64,000 nucleotides of DNA from Rhizophagus clarus. Lineage: Eukaryota > Glomeromycota > Glomeromycetes > Glomerales > Glomeraceae. The stretch is taken from NCBI GenBank assembly GCA_015698045.1, contig BLAL01000194.1, positions 1,178,001 to 1,242,000 on the forward strand, in the 5' to 3' direction. Below, in pieces: positions 31,663 to 43,238 of the stretch; position 1 is the first letter of the stretch, and each line of letters begins with the position of its first letter. Both the position numbers and the translations under genes were made by a program. The notes under the pieces were generated by a model. The model made no database searches and had not been told where the DNA came from. It was given only the letters and a program-made list of their open reading frames with translations.

Positions 31663-34600
31663 ATGAAAAAGCTGTATAGTGTAGCTTTTGTGTTATTTGG
31701 TTTTGTTTTATGGTGTTCTTTTACCATATCTCCAAGTTTCGCGGATTATATTCATCAAGAAGGTTATTGTGTTATGCATGGTCATTGTGGTTCCAAAAGT
31801 TTTTTTGGTAAAGAATTGAACTGTCCTTACAACAAACCAGCTATCGAGGTAAACCGAGATTATTTTTGTTTGTTTTATTTTGTTATTTATTTTTGTGTTA
31901 CATAACAAATATATTGCAAAAATGATTTACAATAACTTATTAATATTTCTCTTATCGTTTAAACCTTCATTTAGCCCGATGATGACCTAAGATCAAAACT
32001 TGTTGAAATTTGTGGATTACAATACGAAAATTCATTAACATGTTGTGATGCGAATCAATTAGACGATCTCAACGCCAGTACAAAACAAGTTGAGACACTG
32101 ATCAGCACTTGTCCAGCATGTTGGAAGAATTTTTTAAATTTTTTTTGTACATTGGCATGTTCTCCGAACCAATCAACTTTCTTAAATATAACGTCCATTG
32201 GAACTTCACCAATTACAAATTTAAAAATTGTAACAAGTATTGATTTTTTCGTGGGTGAAACACTTGGAAAAGGATTTTATGATTCTTGTAAAGATATAAA
32301 ATTTGCTGCCACAAATGGTTATGTAATGGATTTTATTGGTGGTGGAGCCAAAAACTACCATGATATGTTAGTTTTCTTAGGACAAGAAAGACCTATTGGA
32401 TCCCCTTTTCAAATTGATTTTCCTTTAAATGATACATCAGAAATCATGATACCATATGACGATCCACCTAAACGATGTAATGATACTGATGTAAGTTATC
32501 GTTGTTCTTGTGTGGATTGTCAATCGGTTTGTCCCGTACTAGAACCAACCCCGGAAGAGAAACCTCCGTGTCTTGTTGGTTCCTTGACTTGTTGGGCATT
32601 TGGACTTTACCTAATTTACATTATTTTGTTGTTTGCTGTTGGAATTGGACTTTTCGTAAAAAGAATTTGGGATAATGATAAACGTGACAGAGCAGAATTT
32701 GAACCTGTACGCACTGAAGAAGAGATACGTCAACCGACTCGATACGACATTCTTAATTCACATTTACAAGACTATTTTTATCAACAAGGATATATATGTG
32801 CTACTTATCCTTGGCAAACAATAGGTGTCGCTGCGTTAATAGTATTTCTTGCGGCATTGGGTTGCTCAAAGTTTGAGGTAGAAAGAGACCCTGTAAGACT
32901 CTGGGTTGCACCAAACTCAGATTCTGCAGTGCAAAAAGAATTCTTTGATCAAAATTTTGGACCATTTTATAGAACCCAACAAATTTTTATAAGTAACATT
33001 AACTCCAGCTTAAGTATTGTAAATTATGATACTATAAAAAATCTGTTTATTATTGAACGCGAAATTCGTGAATTAAAATCTTTCCCCAATAATCATACAT
33101 TGCAAAATTTATGTTTCCATCCTAATGGAGATTCATGCATAGTTGAATCTGTAACAGGGTATTGGCAATCAGATCTGGATAGATTTTCAAAAGAAACTTG
33201 GGAAGAAGAATTTAAGTCATGTACGTTTGCACCAACTTACTGTTTACCAGATTTTCAACAACCATTAAAGCCAGATATGGTTCTTGGTGGGTTTGAAAAT
33301 GAGGATTATATAAATGCAAAGGCTTTGGTCCTTACTTTTGTTTTGAGGAATTCGTTACATCAGAATGAAATTGATGCAGCCAAAGAATGGGAAAATTCCT
33401 TAAGAGAATATTTGGATAATTTAATTGGTGGCGAAAATGATAAAATTGATGTGTCACAACTTCGAATAACTTTCTCAACAGAGGTTGGATAATTAAATTC
33501 GTTAAATTTTGCATTTTTATTAACATAGTATTAACAAAAAAATTCTCTCCTTTTAGAGTTCACTAGAAACTGAATTAAATAAGTCAACAAATACCGATAT
33601 TTATACTATCATTTTGTCGTATTTGGTCATGTTTTTTTATGCGTCAGTGGCTTTAGGAAACGTTACGTCGTTCCCACGCACGATTATTGACTCAAAATTT
33701 ATGCTTGGAATTAGCGGAATTATTATAGTATTGGCGTCAGTTTTAACATCAGTTGGAATTTTCTCTTTACTTGGAATTAAAGTTACTTTAATTATAGCTG
33801 AAGTAATTCCGTTCCTTGTCCTCGCAGTAGGAGTTGATAATATTTTCATATTGAATCACGAATTTGAAAGACTCACGCTAAAATCATTTGGCGAAGAACC
33901 AGTTAAAGAACGTATTGCCAAAACATTAGGACGCATGGGACCAAGTATTTTGTTGAGCGCATTAAGTGAAACAATTGCGTTCGGTTTAGGTGGAATTGTT
34001 ACTATGCCAGCAGTAAGAAATTTTGCACTTTATGCTTCATTGGCTGTTTGGGTAGACTTTTCGTTGCAAGTAACTGCATTCGTAGCACTATTGTCTTTGG
34101 ATGCTAAACGACAAGAAGAAAATAGAATTGATTGCTTTCCTTGTTATAAAGTTGAAGGGGCCCCTGAACGCATTGATAAAGAGGGGTTATTGCAAAAATG
34201 CATGCGAAGATATTACGCACCCTTTATATTAGATAAGAAAGTCCGGGTAGTTATCATTATTTGCTTTGCTGGTGTGTTTTTGACATCTTTAAGTTTTGTC
34301 CCCCAAGTAGAATTAGGATTAGGTAAGTAATTATATACTTTATATTTAATAATTTTTTTTTTTAAAACAATTGACACCTTTTTTTTTTTTTCTATAGATC
34401 AAAGAATTGCCCTTCCGTTTGATTCATATTTAATTGATTATTTTAATGATTTGGATGCATATTTCCGCGTCGGACCTCCAGTTTACTTTGTTACTAAAGA
34501 TTTTAATGCAACAAAAACAAATGGTCAAAAGTCATTATGCGGAAGATTTAGCACATGCAATCAATTATCATTGGCAAACATATTAGAACAAGAGCGTAAA

Positions 34601-35734
34601 CGTTCAAATGTTTCATATATTGCTGAGCCAACATCCGTATGGATTGATGATTTTTTCCATTGGTTAAATCCATCATTGGAAATGTGTTGTAGATTTAAAA
34701 AAGGAACAGACCAAAAAGAATTGTGTGATGAATATGATGATGATGATAATTGTGAGATTTGCTTTGAAAATCGAGAACCACGTTGGAATATTACAATGTC
34801 AGGAATGCCCGAAGGAGAAGAATTTTTGAAATACTTGGAATTATGGTTAAAATCATCTCCGGATGAAAGTTGTCCTTTAGCCGGGAAAGCAGCATATGGA
34901 GATGCAATTGTACGCGATTTAGAAAGTATCACAGTTAAAGCAAGTCATTTTCGTACATATCATACCCCATTAAAAAGTCAAAATGATTATATTGCAGCCT
35001 ATCGTTCTGCACATAGAATAAGCGAATTAATTAATGAAGAAAATCCTTCAGTACAAGTATTCCCATATTCAATATTTTATATATTTTTCGAACAATATGA
35101 ATATATTACAAGTTTAGCAGCGGAAATATTCGTTTTGGCATTTGTTTCAATATGGACTGTTACTACATTACTACTTGGAAGTGCGTGGACAGGTTTTATT
35201 GTAGTATGCCATGTTATAATGATTATTACTAATGTATTAGGAGTGATGGCATTATGGGGTGTATCATTAAATGCAATTAGTTTAGTGAATTTGGTAATAT
35301 GTGTTGGTATCGGAGTGGAATTTTGTGTGCATATAGCAAGAGCATTTATTGTAGGAGGCGAAGGACTTGATAGAGAAGAAAGAGCGAACAGGTCAATAGT
35401 TGATGTGGGAAGTTCTGTATTATCAGGAATCACTTTGACAAAATTTTGGGGGATTCTGGTATTAGCATTTACAAGAAGTAAAATATTCGAAATATATTAT
35501 TTTAGAATGTATGTGTCGATGGTAATATCGGGTGCGTTTCATGGTTTACTGTTATTACCTATTATATTAAGTTTAATTGGTGGAGAAGGCGTAGGAAGTG
35601 GCGAAGATTTTTTGGATTATGATATGTTTGAAGATGAATTGTTTGGTGGCCGGCTTATTAGAAGACCTGAGAATAGAATGTTAGTTGATGATGGCGGCAT
35701 TGAAAGTGGCGAAAGTGATGCCGAAGAATTATAA
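31663..35734 (+). CDS. Niemann-Pick C1-type sterol transporter (NPC1/Ncr1)
   Basis: Multi-pass vacuole/lysosome membrane protein exporting sterols. Four exons (31663-31848, 31975-33483, 33557-34322, 34398-35734) join in phase to 1265 residues, near human NPC1 length. Residues 1-27 are a signal peptide. The N-terminal sterol-binding domain is Cys-rich (EGYCVMHGHCGSKSFFGKEL; LTCCDANQ; CPACWKNFLNFFC). A first transmembrane helix follows (GSLTCWAFGLYLIYIILLFA), then a luminal loop. The sterol-sensing domain lies in exon 3 (FLVLAVGVDNIFILNHEFER). Exon 4 holds the Cys-rich luminal domain and the RND-like C-terminal helices (LVICVGIGVEFCVHIARAF). The acidic tail lacks the animal dileucine signal in an obvious form. 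The exon 3 donor is GTAAGT. No disruption was seen. Confidence 0.95.
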
Positions 35735-36228
35735 TGTTTTTTGCATTTGTAGAATGTATAATATTTGTATATGTGATAATATTATTTATATAGATAATGC
35801 AGATATCTAAATTATTCTAAACTAAATATAGATCACGAGACTTAGATCACGATGATCATTAAATTGTAAAAAGTGAGGCTAATAATGTTGTGCAACATTT
35901 ATATACGCAATTCCACTGAATTCAGTTTAATTTTTATATTTATCTTCACGTTCATGCTTGCATGTGTAACATAAACACAAACTTAAGTGAAAACTGAATA
36001 TTCTATATTAAATTTAGCTTAGCCAATTAAATTGTTCCATAACGAATCAACATGATAACTGATAAGATCGTGTTTATGCTTATTCTTCAAAGATTTCGTT
36101 TTCTTCGTGTTTTCTTCATTCTTCTCCTACTATCATTTTTATATAATTTTGACTGATAACAGAAAACCATTCAATTATTGTAATCTCGCAGACGCTATAC
36201 AGAACGCGTAATAAGTTCTTAAGGTAAA
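35735..36228. other. Intergenic, NPC1 3' region and next gene's upstream region
   Basis: 494 bp with a short GATCACGA/GATCACGA repeat near 35830-35855. No gene was seen. Confidence 0.45.
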
Positions 36229-38718
36229 ATGGGCGCAGCTAAAATAGAACGTTCTATCTCCCCATGTTCGATAACACCTTCACAAGCTTCTCCAACGAAT
36301 CCTACCGCGGGCTCTACGACCTCTTACTACTCTCCGTCAATGGATATGGATCCAAAAGACATGCCAGAAACAGCTTTTGTAATCGCTTTTTGCGTCAAGT
36401 TCAGAAGCGCCATCAACAACATATCATTCTGGCCAGAGGTACATAGTCAGCTTTATTTTCATAAAGTATCATGAGCTTAAAAGCTTTCTGAGGTTCTTAT
36501 AAAACAAAGTTGCTAAAATGTTGAAAAATGTGTGGTTTATTTATTTTTGTTGTAACCTTTTTGGAATTTTTATGTTTATATATAATAGGATTTAGACGAG
36601 GCAATTTGTTGCAAAGAGGGCCCTAACACTCTCATAGAATCATTACACAAAGCATTTATACATAATCTTGAACTGAAAAAAACAAGGACCTCGTATGTAT
36701 AAATCTAAAATTTTAGCTATACGTTTTTTATTTATTCGTTTTTTTTATTCCATTTTTTTTTTTTTATTATAGATGGGTTAGGAGGCTCGCTAAATTGATA
36801 AATGATTGGCGGGAGAGAGGTCATGATTTCTTTACCGATCACAATCCAATAGAACGAGTAAACTACAATTACTATAGTATGAGTAATCGAGACAAGGTAA
36901 GAATGGATTCCCCATTCAATTATTATCGTTAATATTTTTTCACGATACATTAACTATGTAACTCATTATTTAATAGGTCATGATAATGCAGGTCCTTGTG
37001 AGCTGGCAACTTGCAGAGTCAGCTGAAATAAAGAGAATCAGAAAAGAACACAATGAGATAATAAATGATGACGATGTTAGGCCTTTGGAAGTTGAAGTTT
37101 TAGGTGAAGATACAAGTGGATCCCGATATTATTATATTGGTAGTAAGTATTACTATCATAGACTAACAATACGATGTGTTCGTTAACCTTGGTATGCTTA
37201 TGTTTTTATAGTTGGAGTCAGAATTTACCGGGAGTCAATGATTTCAGGGCGCGCAAAATGGGAGACTGTCTCCAGTACCGTCGAAGAATTAAAAAAGTTC
37301 ATTTTCGACTACCAGGGCATTGATCCGAATAGATCGGATCAAGAACGAATTTTATATAATAAACTCGTTACTACTGTATTGCCATATCTCGAGCCCTTGG
37401 AAAATGTAAGTATCTTTTAGCAAAGGGTGGATATTTTTGGAATTTATTGGTAACACAGAATTTCGTATAGGAACGAAAAAGACTTAGAGAAGATATCCTA
37501 CATAAAGTAGAACGTGATAGAGAAATCCGCTTAAAAAAAATAGAAAAAGACCACAATGATGCAGAGATTCTTTTGGTGAGAACCCGTTCTCAAGCTAAAC
37601 AATCTGTATATAAAGAAGTGAGAAATACAACAGGTTACCTTGAAATCATTAAGAATCCGACTGATCTTACTATCATCCCCGTTATCGATGATAAAAAAGT
37701 AGTGAATACTTCCATGGATTATACTAATTGCACTATTAAAGATCCCGAGAGTCCAACCACGGTACAAGAAGCTGTAGAAAGTAAAAATTTCGTTAAAGAA
37801 GTCATGAATACCATAACGAGCAATGAAAACAAAAATTTTGTTACGATCGACAAGGTTACGAGTCCTACTAGCAGGGATCTACTAAACGAAGTTGATATTA
37901 AAGAAACTGTAGAGAGTAAAAGTTCATCTGGTGATGTTACAGTTGCAGATACTCTTGCTAACGAGGATATGCCGGACTGTGATGATAAACTCCCAGGCAA
38001 AAGTGAACAAAGCGAGAGATCAAAGGAAGTTGCAACGTCCCGTCACGGCGACAATTCAAGTTCAAAGATGAATCTTTCATCGTTATTAACTGAGGAAGTC
38101 TCTAGGGAAGCAGAAAACGTTGAACAGCGCTCGGAATTATCAAAAATGGCAATTTCAAATATTTTATCAAGTGAAAGCTCTGATGTTGTTCATACGGATA
38201 ATAAATATTTTGAAATAAACAATGAAAATAATAAACATGTAGGGCCAATGTTCGAACAAAATAGAAATGAAAATTTGGTATATACTACTGTCCAAGAATC
38301 TAATGATAGAGAACAAGAAATTAAAAAGCTCGCACCGGTTGCTGTCGTCAATGAGCAGAATGATAAGCAGAATGAAAGGCAAAATGAGCGGAATGAAGAA
38401 CAGAACGAGGAACCGTATGGTGAACAGAATGATGAGAAGGAAGGTAGTAATACTCCAAATGACAGCAACGATACGGTAAGGACTTCATGGGTCCCTGTGG
38501 GTGATAAAAATCGAAAGGGAAAAACCGTAGAAGTTATTGACGATGCTCTAATCGAGCCCAAAACAAAACGGGCTTTTGTTCCTGATGCAGAAACAATGAT
38601 CAAATTAGAATGGTCGTTAAACCATCCTGTATTTAGACTCGATGAAGAAGTATTTGGTGAATCTACCGATACAGATTTATCAGATTGTTGTCCAGACTGC
38701 GCAATGGAAATAGATTAA
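36229..38718 (+). CDS. DDT/WHIM-like chromatin-remodelling accessory protein
   Basis: Six exons (36229-36438, 36589-36692, 36773-36896, 36977-37142, 37212-37405, 37471-38718) join in phase to 681 residues. The first 300 residues look like the DDT-WHIM arrangement of RSF1/CECR2-type ISWI accessory subunits. A helical region (FVIAFCVKFRSAINNISFWP; LIESLHKAFIHNLEL) is followed by WVRRLAKLINDWRERGHDFF, then MIMQVLVSWQLAESAEIKRI, then a beta segment SGSRYYYIGVGVRIYRES, which corresponds to the 'D..G..YYyi....R.YRE' core. The C-terminal 370 residues are acidic, Asn/Glu/Lys-rich and disordered, with EQN-type repeats at about 38350-38440. The end reads CCPDCAMEID. It is probably nuclear. The family call is by pattern only. 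Confidence 0.7.
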
Positions 38719-38901
38719 GCAAGAGGGGATGCATATCTTATCGAAAAAAAAAAGAAAAAAATTAAATAAATAAAAAATAAAAAATAACAAAAAAAAAGAA
38801 AAATGTGGCACCCCTTGAACAATTTTGGTTTGGTTTTTAACTTTTTATACCAGTAATTATTTAGCAGTAATGGGCTTATAGTGAATTTGAAATTTATCTT
38901 T

Positions 38902-38954
<53 letters not shown>

Positions 38955-41408
38955 AGTTTAACTTTCTTTCTCATTTTTAAGAAATATGTACATACATACA
39001 AACAATTAAACATTTCAAGAACATTTGCTCTTAAAATGAATTTATTGAATATTTAATAACTTAAATATTTACAACAAAGAAAGATTCGAGAATATTAAGA
39101 GTTTGTTGATTAAAGCCATGAAAGGATTATTTACGAAAGTATCAGAGATACCGAAAGCAACATGAGTAGAAGAGCCACATTCGATGAGAGAAAAACGTAA
39201 AACTAACAACATCTTTAATGCTACACAATTAACGGCATCTTAGAAAATCGTGAAGAAAAGCTGAGATTAATTGATAATAGAGAACCAATCTGTAATTTAT
39301 TCTGGTTGGAATGCGGATCAACCTATTTTTAGAACCTACAGAAGAGGGGAAAACAAATCTCATTGCATGTTTTTCCTTTTCTATTCTCAAATTTATCATG
39401 TTCCAAAAAATTATGCTGGATCATTGATACGTGTGATATGATTATGTTCATCAAGCTAATGGTAGATAAAGAAATCACACGGGAAAATCTATTTTATATT
39501 CTAATTTTGGCTTTTAGTTAATAAAATATCAATTTATTTTCTTACAGTATACGCGAGTAATATGCAGAATATATTATTACAATGACTGTTAATAAGAATT
39601 TACTTTCCTGTAATTTGTACTTCACATCCACCACATCTGAACGAATTGAGTTGATCATTTTTCTAAACTCGGAATTCATATTGCATTTATTGCATTGTAT
39701 AGGGAATTACGGGCCAGAATGACTTTCATCTTTATCAAATATTTAAATCTGTCCTACAAATATCAAATAAAATTAAATGTAAAATTGTAATAAAAAGAAC
39801 AAAATATATATATATATATAAAATTTAATGTACAAGAGTTCGAACTGTATGTAAGTCAATATGTTTTGAGCAATAGGATCGAGTGTACAAATTTTATTTG
39901 AGACATAATGGATAGATGTAGTGTTTAAGTGTCGAATCGGATGATTTAGAAGTTCATATTGTAATGTTTAATTGAGAGAGAATCAGAATAGAATATCAAC
40001 TGTAGATAGAACGGGGGGGAAAACTTCATCTTTACTACTTCATCTGTTACAATATTTTCAATTTTAATCAGTGTATATCGGGAGTTTTTCCTCCAATTTC
40101 ATTTTTTTTTTTTTTTGTTAAAAATCTGCACGTGAGCAAAATTTATAAATAGACATGAAGCAAAATTGGTTGAATTCATATTAATTTATGCCAAGATAAT
40201 GAATTACCCGAAGATGGGAAATGCAATGTAATCGATAAAAGTAGAATTGACATTGAATGTCGAAAAAGGTATATTCAATATGACATCAATAAATTTACAT
40301 TATCATTTTTATTAGATGCTGATAAAGGAAGGTCATATTCTTCTTTAAGGTTTTATTTTTATTATATTTATTTGTTCTTGATTCATGATATCCAACATTT
40401 TTTTCGAGATAAACTTTTTGTTCATGAAAGAATAATTTTATAGGAATTTCCTGGACCAAAAGTTGCGTAAGTTAAAGAAAGATAAGTACATCATAACTAA
40501 CTATGTGAGGATTTGACGAGTCTTTCTTTTTAATTAATCAACGAAAAGGTAACAATGATGGCGTAATCGTAGAACGAACGATATTTGAACATTTTCTTTC
40601 AAATATTTGATCCAATCCTTAGTTGAGGGGTAATCCCTTTAAGCATATAATAAACTCTCTCACATCTACAGTCCATTACAAATGATTATGGTAAATCTGA
40701 AAGTAATTCATTAGATCTTCGTTGATCGATTGATCTTAATTTTGTGATCTCCAAATTACGATGGAACTACCAAAATTTTGTTGAATATTTGATAACATTG
40801 ATTACTTTTCGTTTTCTGATCATATCGTTTGTCTTCTCCGTCACTATTAAAATTTCCTTTTTTATTTTCATCTTGTCCTTCTTTAATGTTCTCGCGAAAA
40901 AAGTATTTTTTCCATTAAAAGGCACTTGAAAATATTGATATTATCAAAATATTGTAATTATAATACTCCCGATGCTGTTACCTTATCGGTTCCTAAATAT
41001 TCTTCTCCTGGTGAATAAAAAGAAATACAATTTTTGATACGGTAATTTTGGATAATTTTGCAAATCTTATTTTTTTCTTTTAATTAAAACCTTTTAATTT
41101 TTTATAAACCCATCTCCATAAATATTTTCGGTTACGAATTACGTTTGTATGATTTATAATAATATCAACCTTTCTTTTTGTACTCTTAATTAAAAGATAA
41201 ATGATTGCTCTCCTTTCACCTAAATTCGATTGGATTTTAATTTAAAAAGATTTCTCTCTTTCATACTATGTTATGTAATACAATAGGTTAAATAATGTAA
41301 AGAATACTTCTTTGGATAAGAAAAAGAAATATGTTTAATAAAATGCAACTTTTCTTATAAATTTAAAATTTTAAGATTCTGCACATCCTCCTTTTTTTTT
41401 GCTATTTT
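38719..41408. other. 2.7-kb intergenic stretch between two convergent genes
   Basis: Begins with the DDT-like gene's 3' region. At about 38907-38953 a run of about 40 T is followed by about 14 A, a perfect poly(T)/poly(A) fold-back. An AT dinucleotide run lies near 39805. The rest has no protein-like frame, tRNA or bounded repeat that I can see. An unannotated non-coding RNA is possible but unsupported. Confidence 0.5.
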
Positions 41409-42882
41409 CTAATAGTTTCTTGGTCTTCTAGTGTAATTACGGTCTCTTTTATCGTTTCCTTTGCCATAACTATACCTTTTGAACCCATTATATTTACGCT
41501 TGTCATCATCTTTATGATAATGTGATGAATGACGACTACTAGATCGTGAATGAGCATATCTTGGCGAACGAGAACGATGCCGTGTTGGCGGAGATCTATG
41601 CGAATCTCTTCTTGGAGATTTAGAACGAGATCGATACTGTAACGCATCTCTCCCTGGAGATTCAGAATGTGTGCGATACCTTATATCTCTCCTCGGGGAG
41701 TTAGATCGAGAACGATGTCGTCTCGTATCGCGTTTCGGTGAGATTGAATCCGAGTATGGTCTAGTTCCCCTACTATGATCTCGATTATCTGTATGGTCAT
41801 AATCTATTTTACGATAACGACTTCGTCCGCGAACTGATTCATTGCTTGCGTTATCATCTTGTGAAGGAGACATACTCAAATCACGCTTTGATCGTTTACT
41901 GTGCTTTTTCTTGTCACTGCGGTGTTTATCCTTCTTACGTTTTCTTTTTTTTTCTTTGTTTATTTTCTTTGATTTCTTCCTATCTTCTGATTGAATCGTT
42001 GGAACATGTACACTCTCCGTAATATTATCGCTATTCCAACTTGTAGCTGGAATACCTTTATCTTCTGGAACTAATCTTGTATCGTCTGGAACCATCTCAC
42101 TAATTGATAATCTTCCCGAACTTTGAAGCGATTATAACAGGATTAATAGGATTAATGTTTAAATTAATTATGAATAAACTAACGGCTCAATTTTCACCTC
42201 TTAAATCCTTTAGTTACTTCTTGAATAGTTTCCTTAAGATCATCACCTTCTTCATCTTCTTGCTGCTTCTTCAAGACATTGGTGAGTTCCTGTTGAGTGA
42301 CATTCCCTGTAACGACTCTTCTTTTACCACCTCCTCTTTTGTATATATCCGTTATTTTAAAATTAACATGTTTGAATAAGAAAAATATTTCAAAAATTTA
42401 TTATTTCAAATAACTCATTGAAAACTTACAATAACTCAGCCATAACATCAGACTCAGCTTCTTTAATTGCTCTGATTTCTTCCATATGTGAATCATCTTT
42501 GTTCCCTTCTTTAGCATACCATGTAAGATCCTTGCCTTGCTGCCATCTTCCAACTGGTGCATGTAACGAATGACCAAGATAATTTTCTCTATGTTTATCG
42601 GTCTTCACATCACTAATTTTATTTTAATTAAAAGTTATATAATTTCATTCATTATAATTTACTATCTAAATTTCTCGAATACTTACTCCCCTATAAGTTA
42701 TTGATGAAAAAATTATTAGGACGAAGTTATTTGAGAAAATGATATTAAATAATTTGTTTACGTACAATTGAACTGATCCTAATATTATTGAATAAATAAT
42801 TTGTTATTATAATAAATAAATTAACAATAATTTCTTAACCTACCCTTCCGCCTCGAACGCCGCCACGTGGAGGATGATACAT
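41409..42882 (-). CDS. MMTAG2-like nuclear protein with SR-rich tail
   Basis: Homologue of multiple myeloma tumor-associated protein 2. Five exons (42844-42882, 42762-42778, 42430-42612, 42198-42335, 41409-42099) join in phase to 355 residues. The N-terminus [13 protein letters not shown], the DQFN mini-exon and [20 protein letters not shown], then [16 protein letters not shown], form the family signature. Residues about 60-120 are helical and acidic ([20 protein letters not shown]). The C-terminal 230 residues are Lys- and Arg/Ser-rich with many RS/SPR units, as in splicing-associated proteins. Exon 2 is only 17 bp. It supplies DQFNCT where the family has DQFNW, so the usual Trp is Cys if the model is right. 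Confidence 0.88.
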
Positions 42883-43238
42883 GCTTCAAAAATTTACAAG
42901 GTTCTTGTGAATCGAGTTTATTTGAGAGAATACCACGTTTTATTTACAAAAATATTATATGATACGTTAAAGAATTGATCCACTTATATCACATGAGAGG
43001 TCAAGTTGGCATGTCGTACAGGGCCAGGATTTCCACTTTTATACATTATTAAAGATTTGCTTTACTACGCCGCGAAATTACGTGTATACGAATGGAGGAA
43101 TACAAGGATCAAATTAAAATATTTTGCAAGAAAGAAAAAGTGGTAAAAAGTGGTAAAAAGTAGAGGAAAAAATAAACATGATTAACCAAATTTAAGTTTA
43201 TATATACAAAGGTTTAACGTATTCAATATTTATTTAGA
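42883..43238. other. Intergenic, MMTAG2 upstream and RdRP 3' region
   Basis: 356 bp, AT-rich, with a short AGTGGTAAAA tandem pair near 43139-43160. No gene was seen. Confidence 0.4.

Noticed and set aside
35077-35433. Antisense 118-residue frame within NPC1
   Set aside because: Shadow of the conserved NPC1 coding sequence on the other strand.
38190-38603. Antisense 137-residue Ser/Phe-rich frame
   Set aside because: Reverse of the acidic repeat-rich C-terminal exon of the DDT-like gene.
39830-39860. GAGTTCGAACTG as a tRNA T-arm-like sequence
   Set aside because: No matching acceptor, D or anticodon stems around it.
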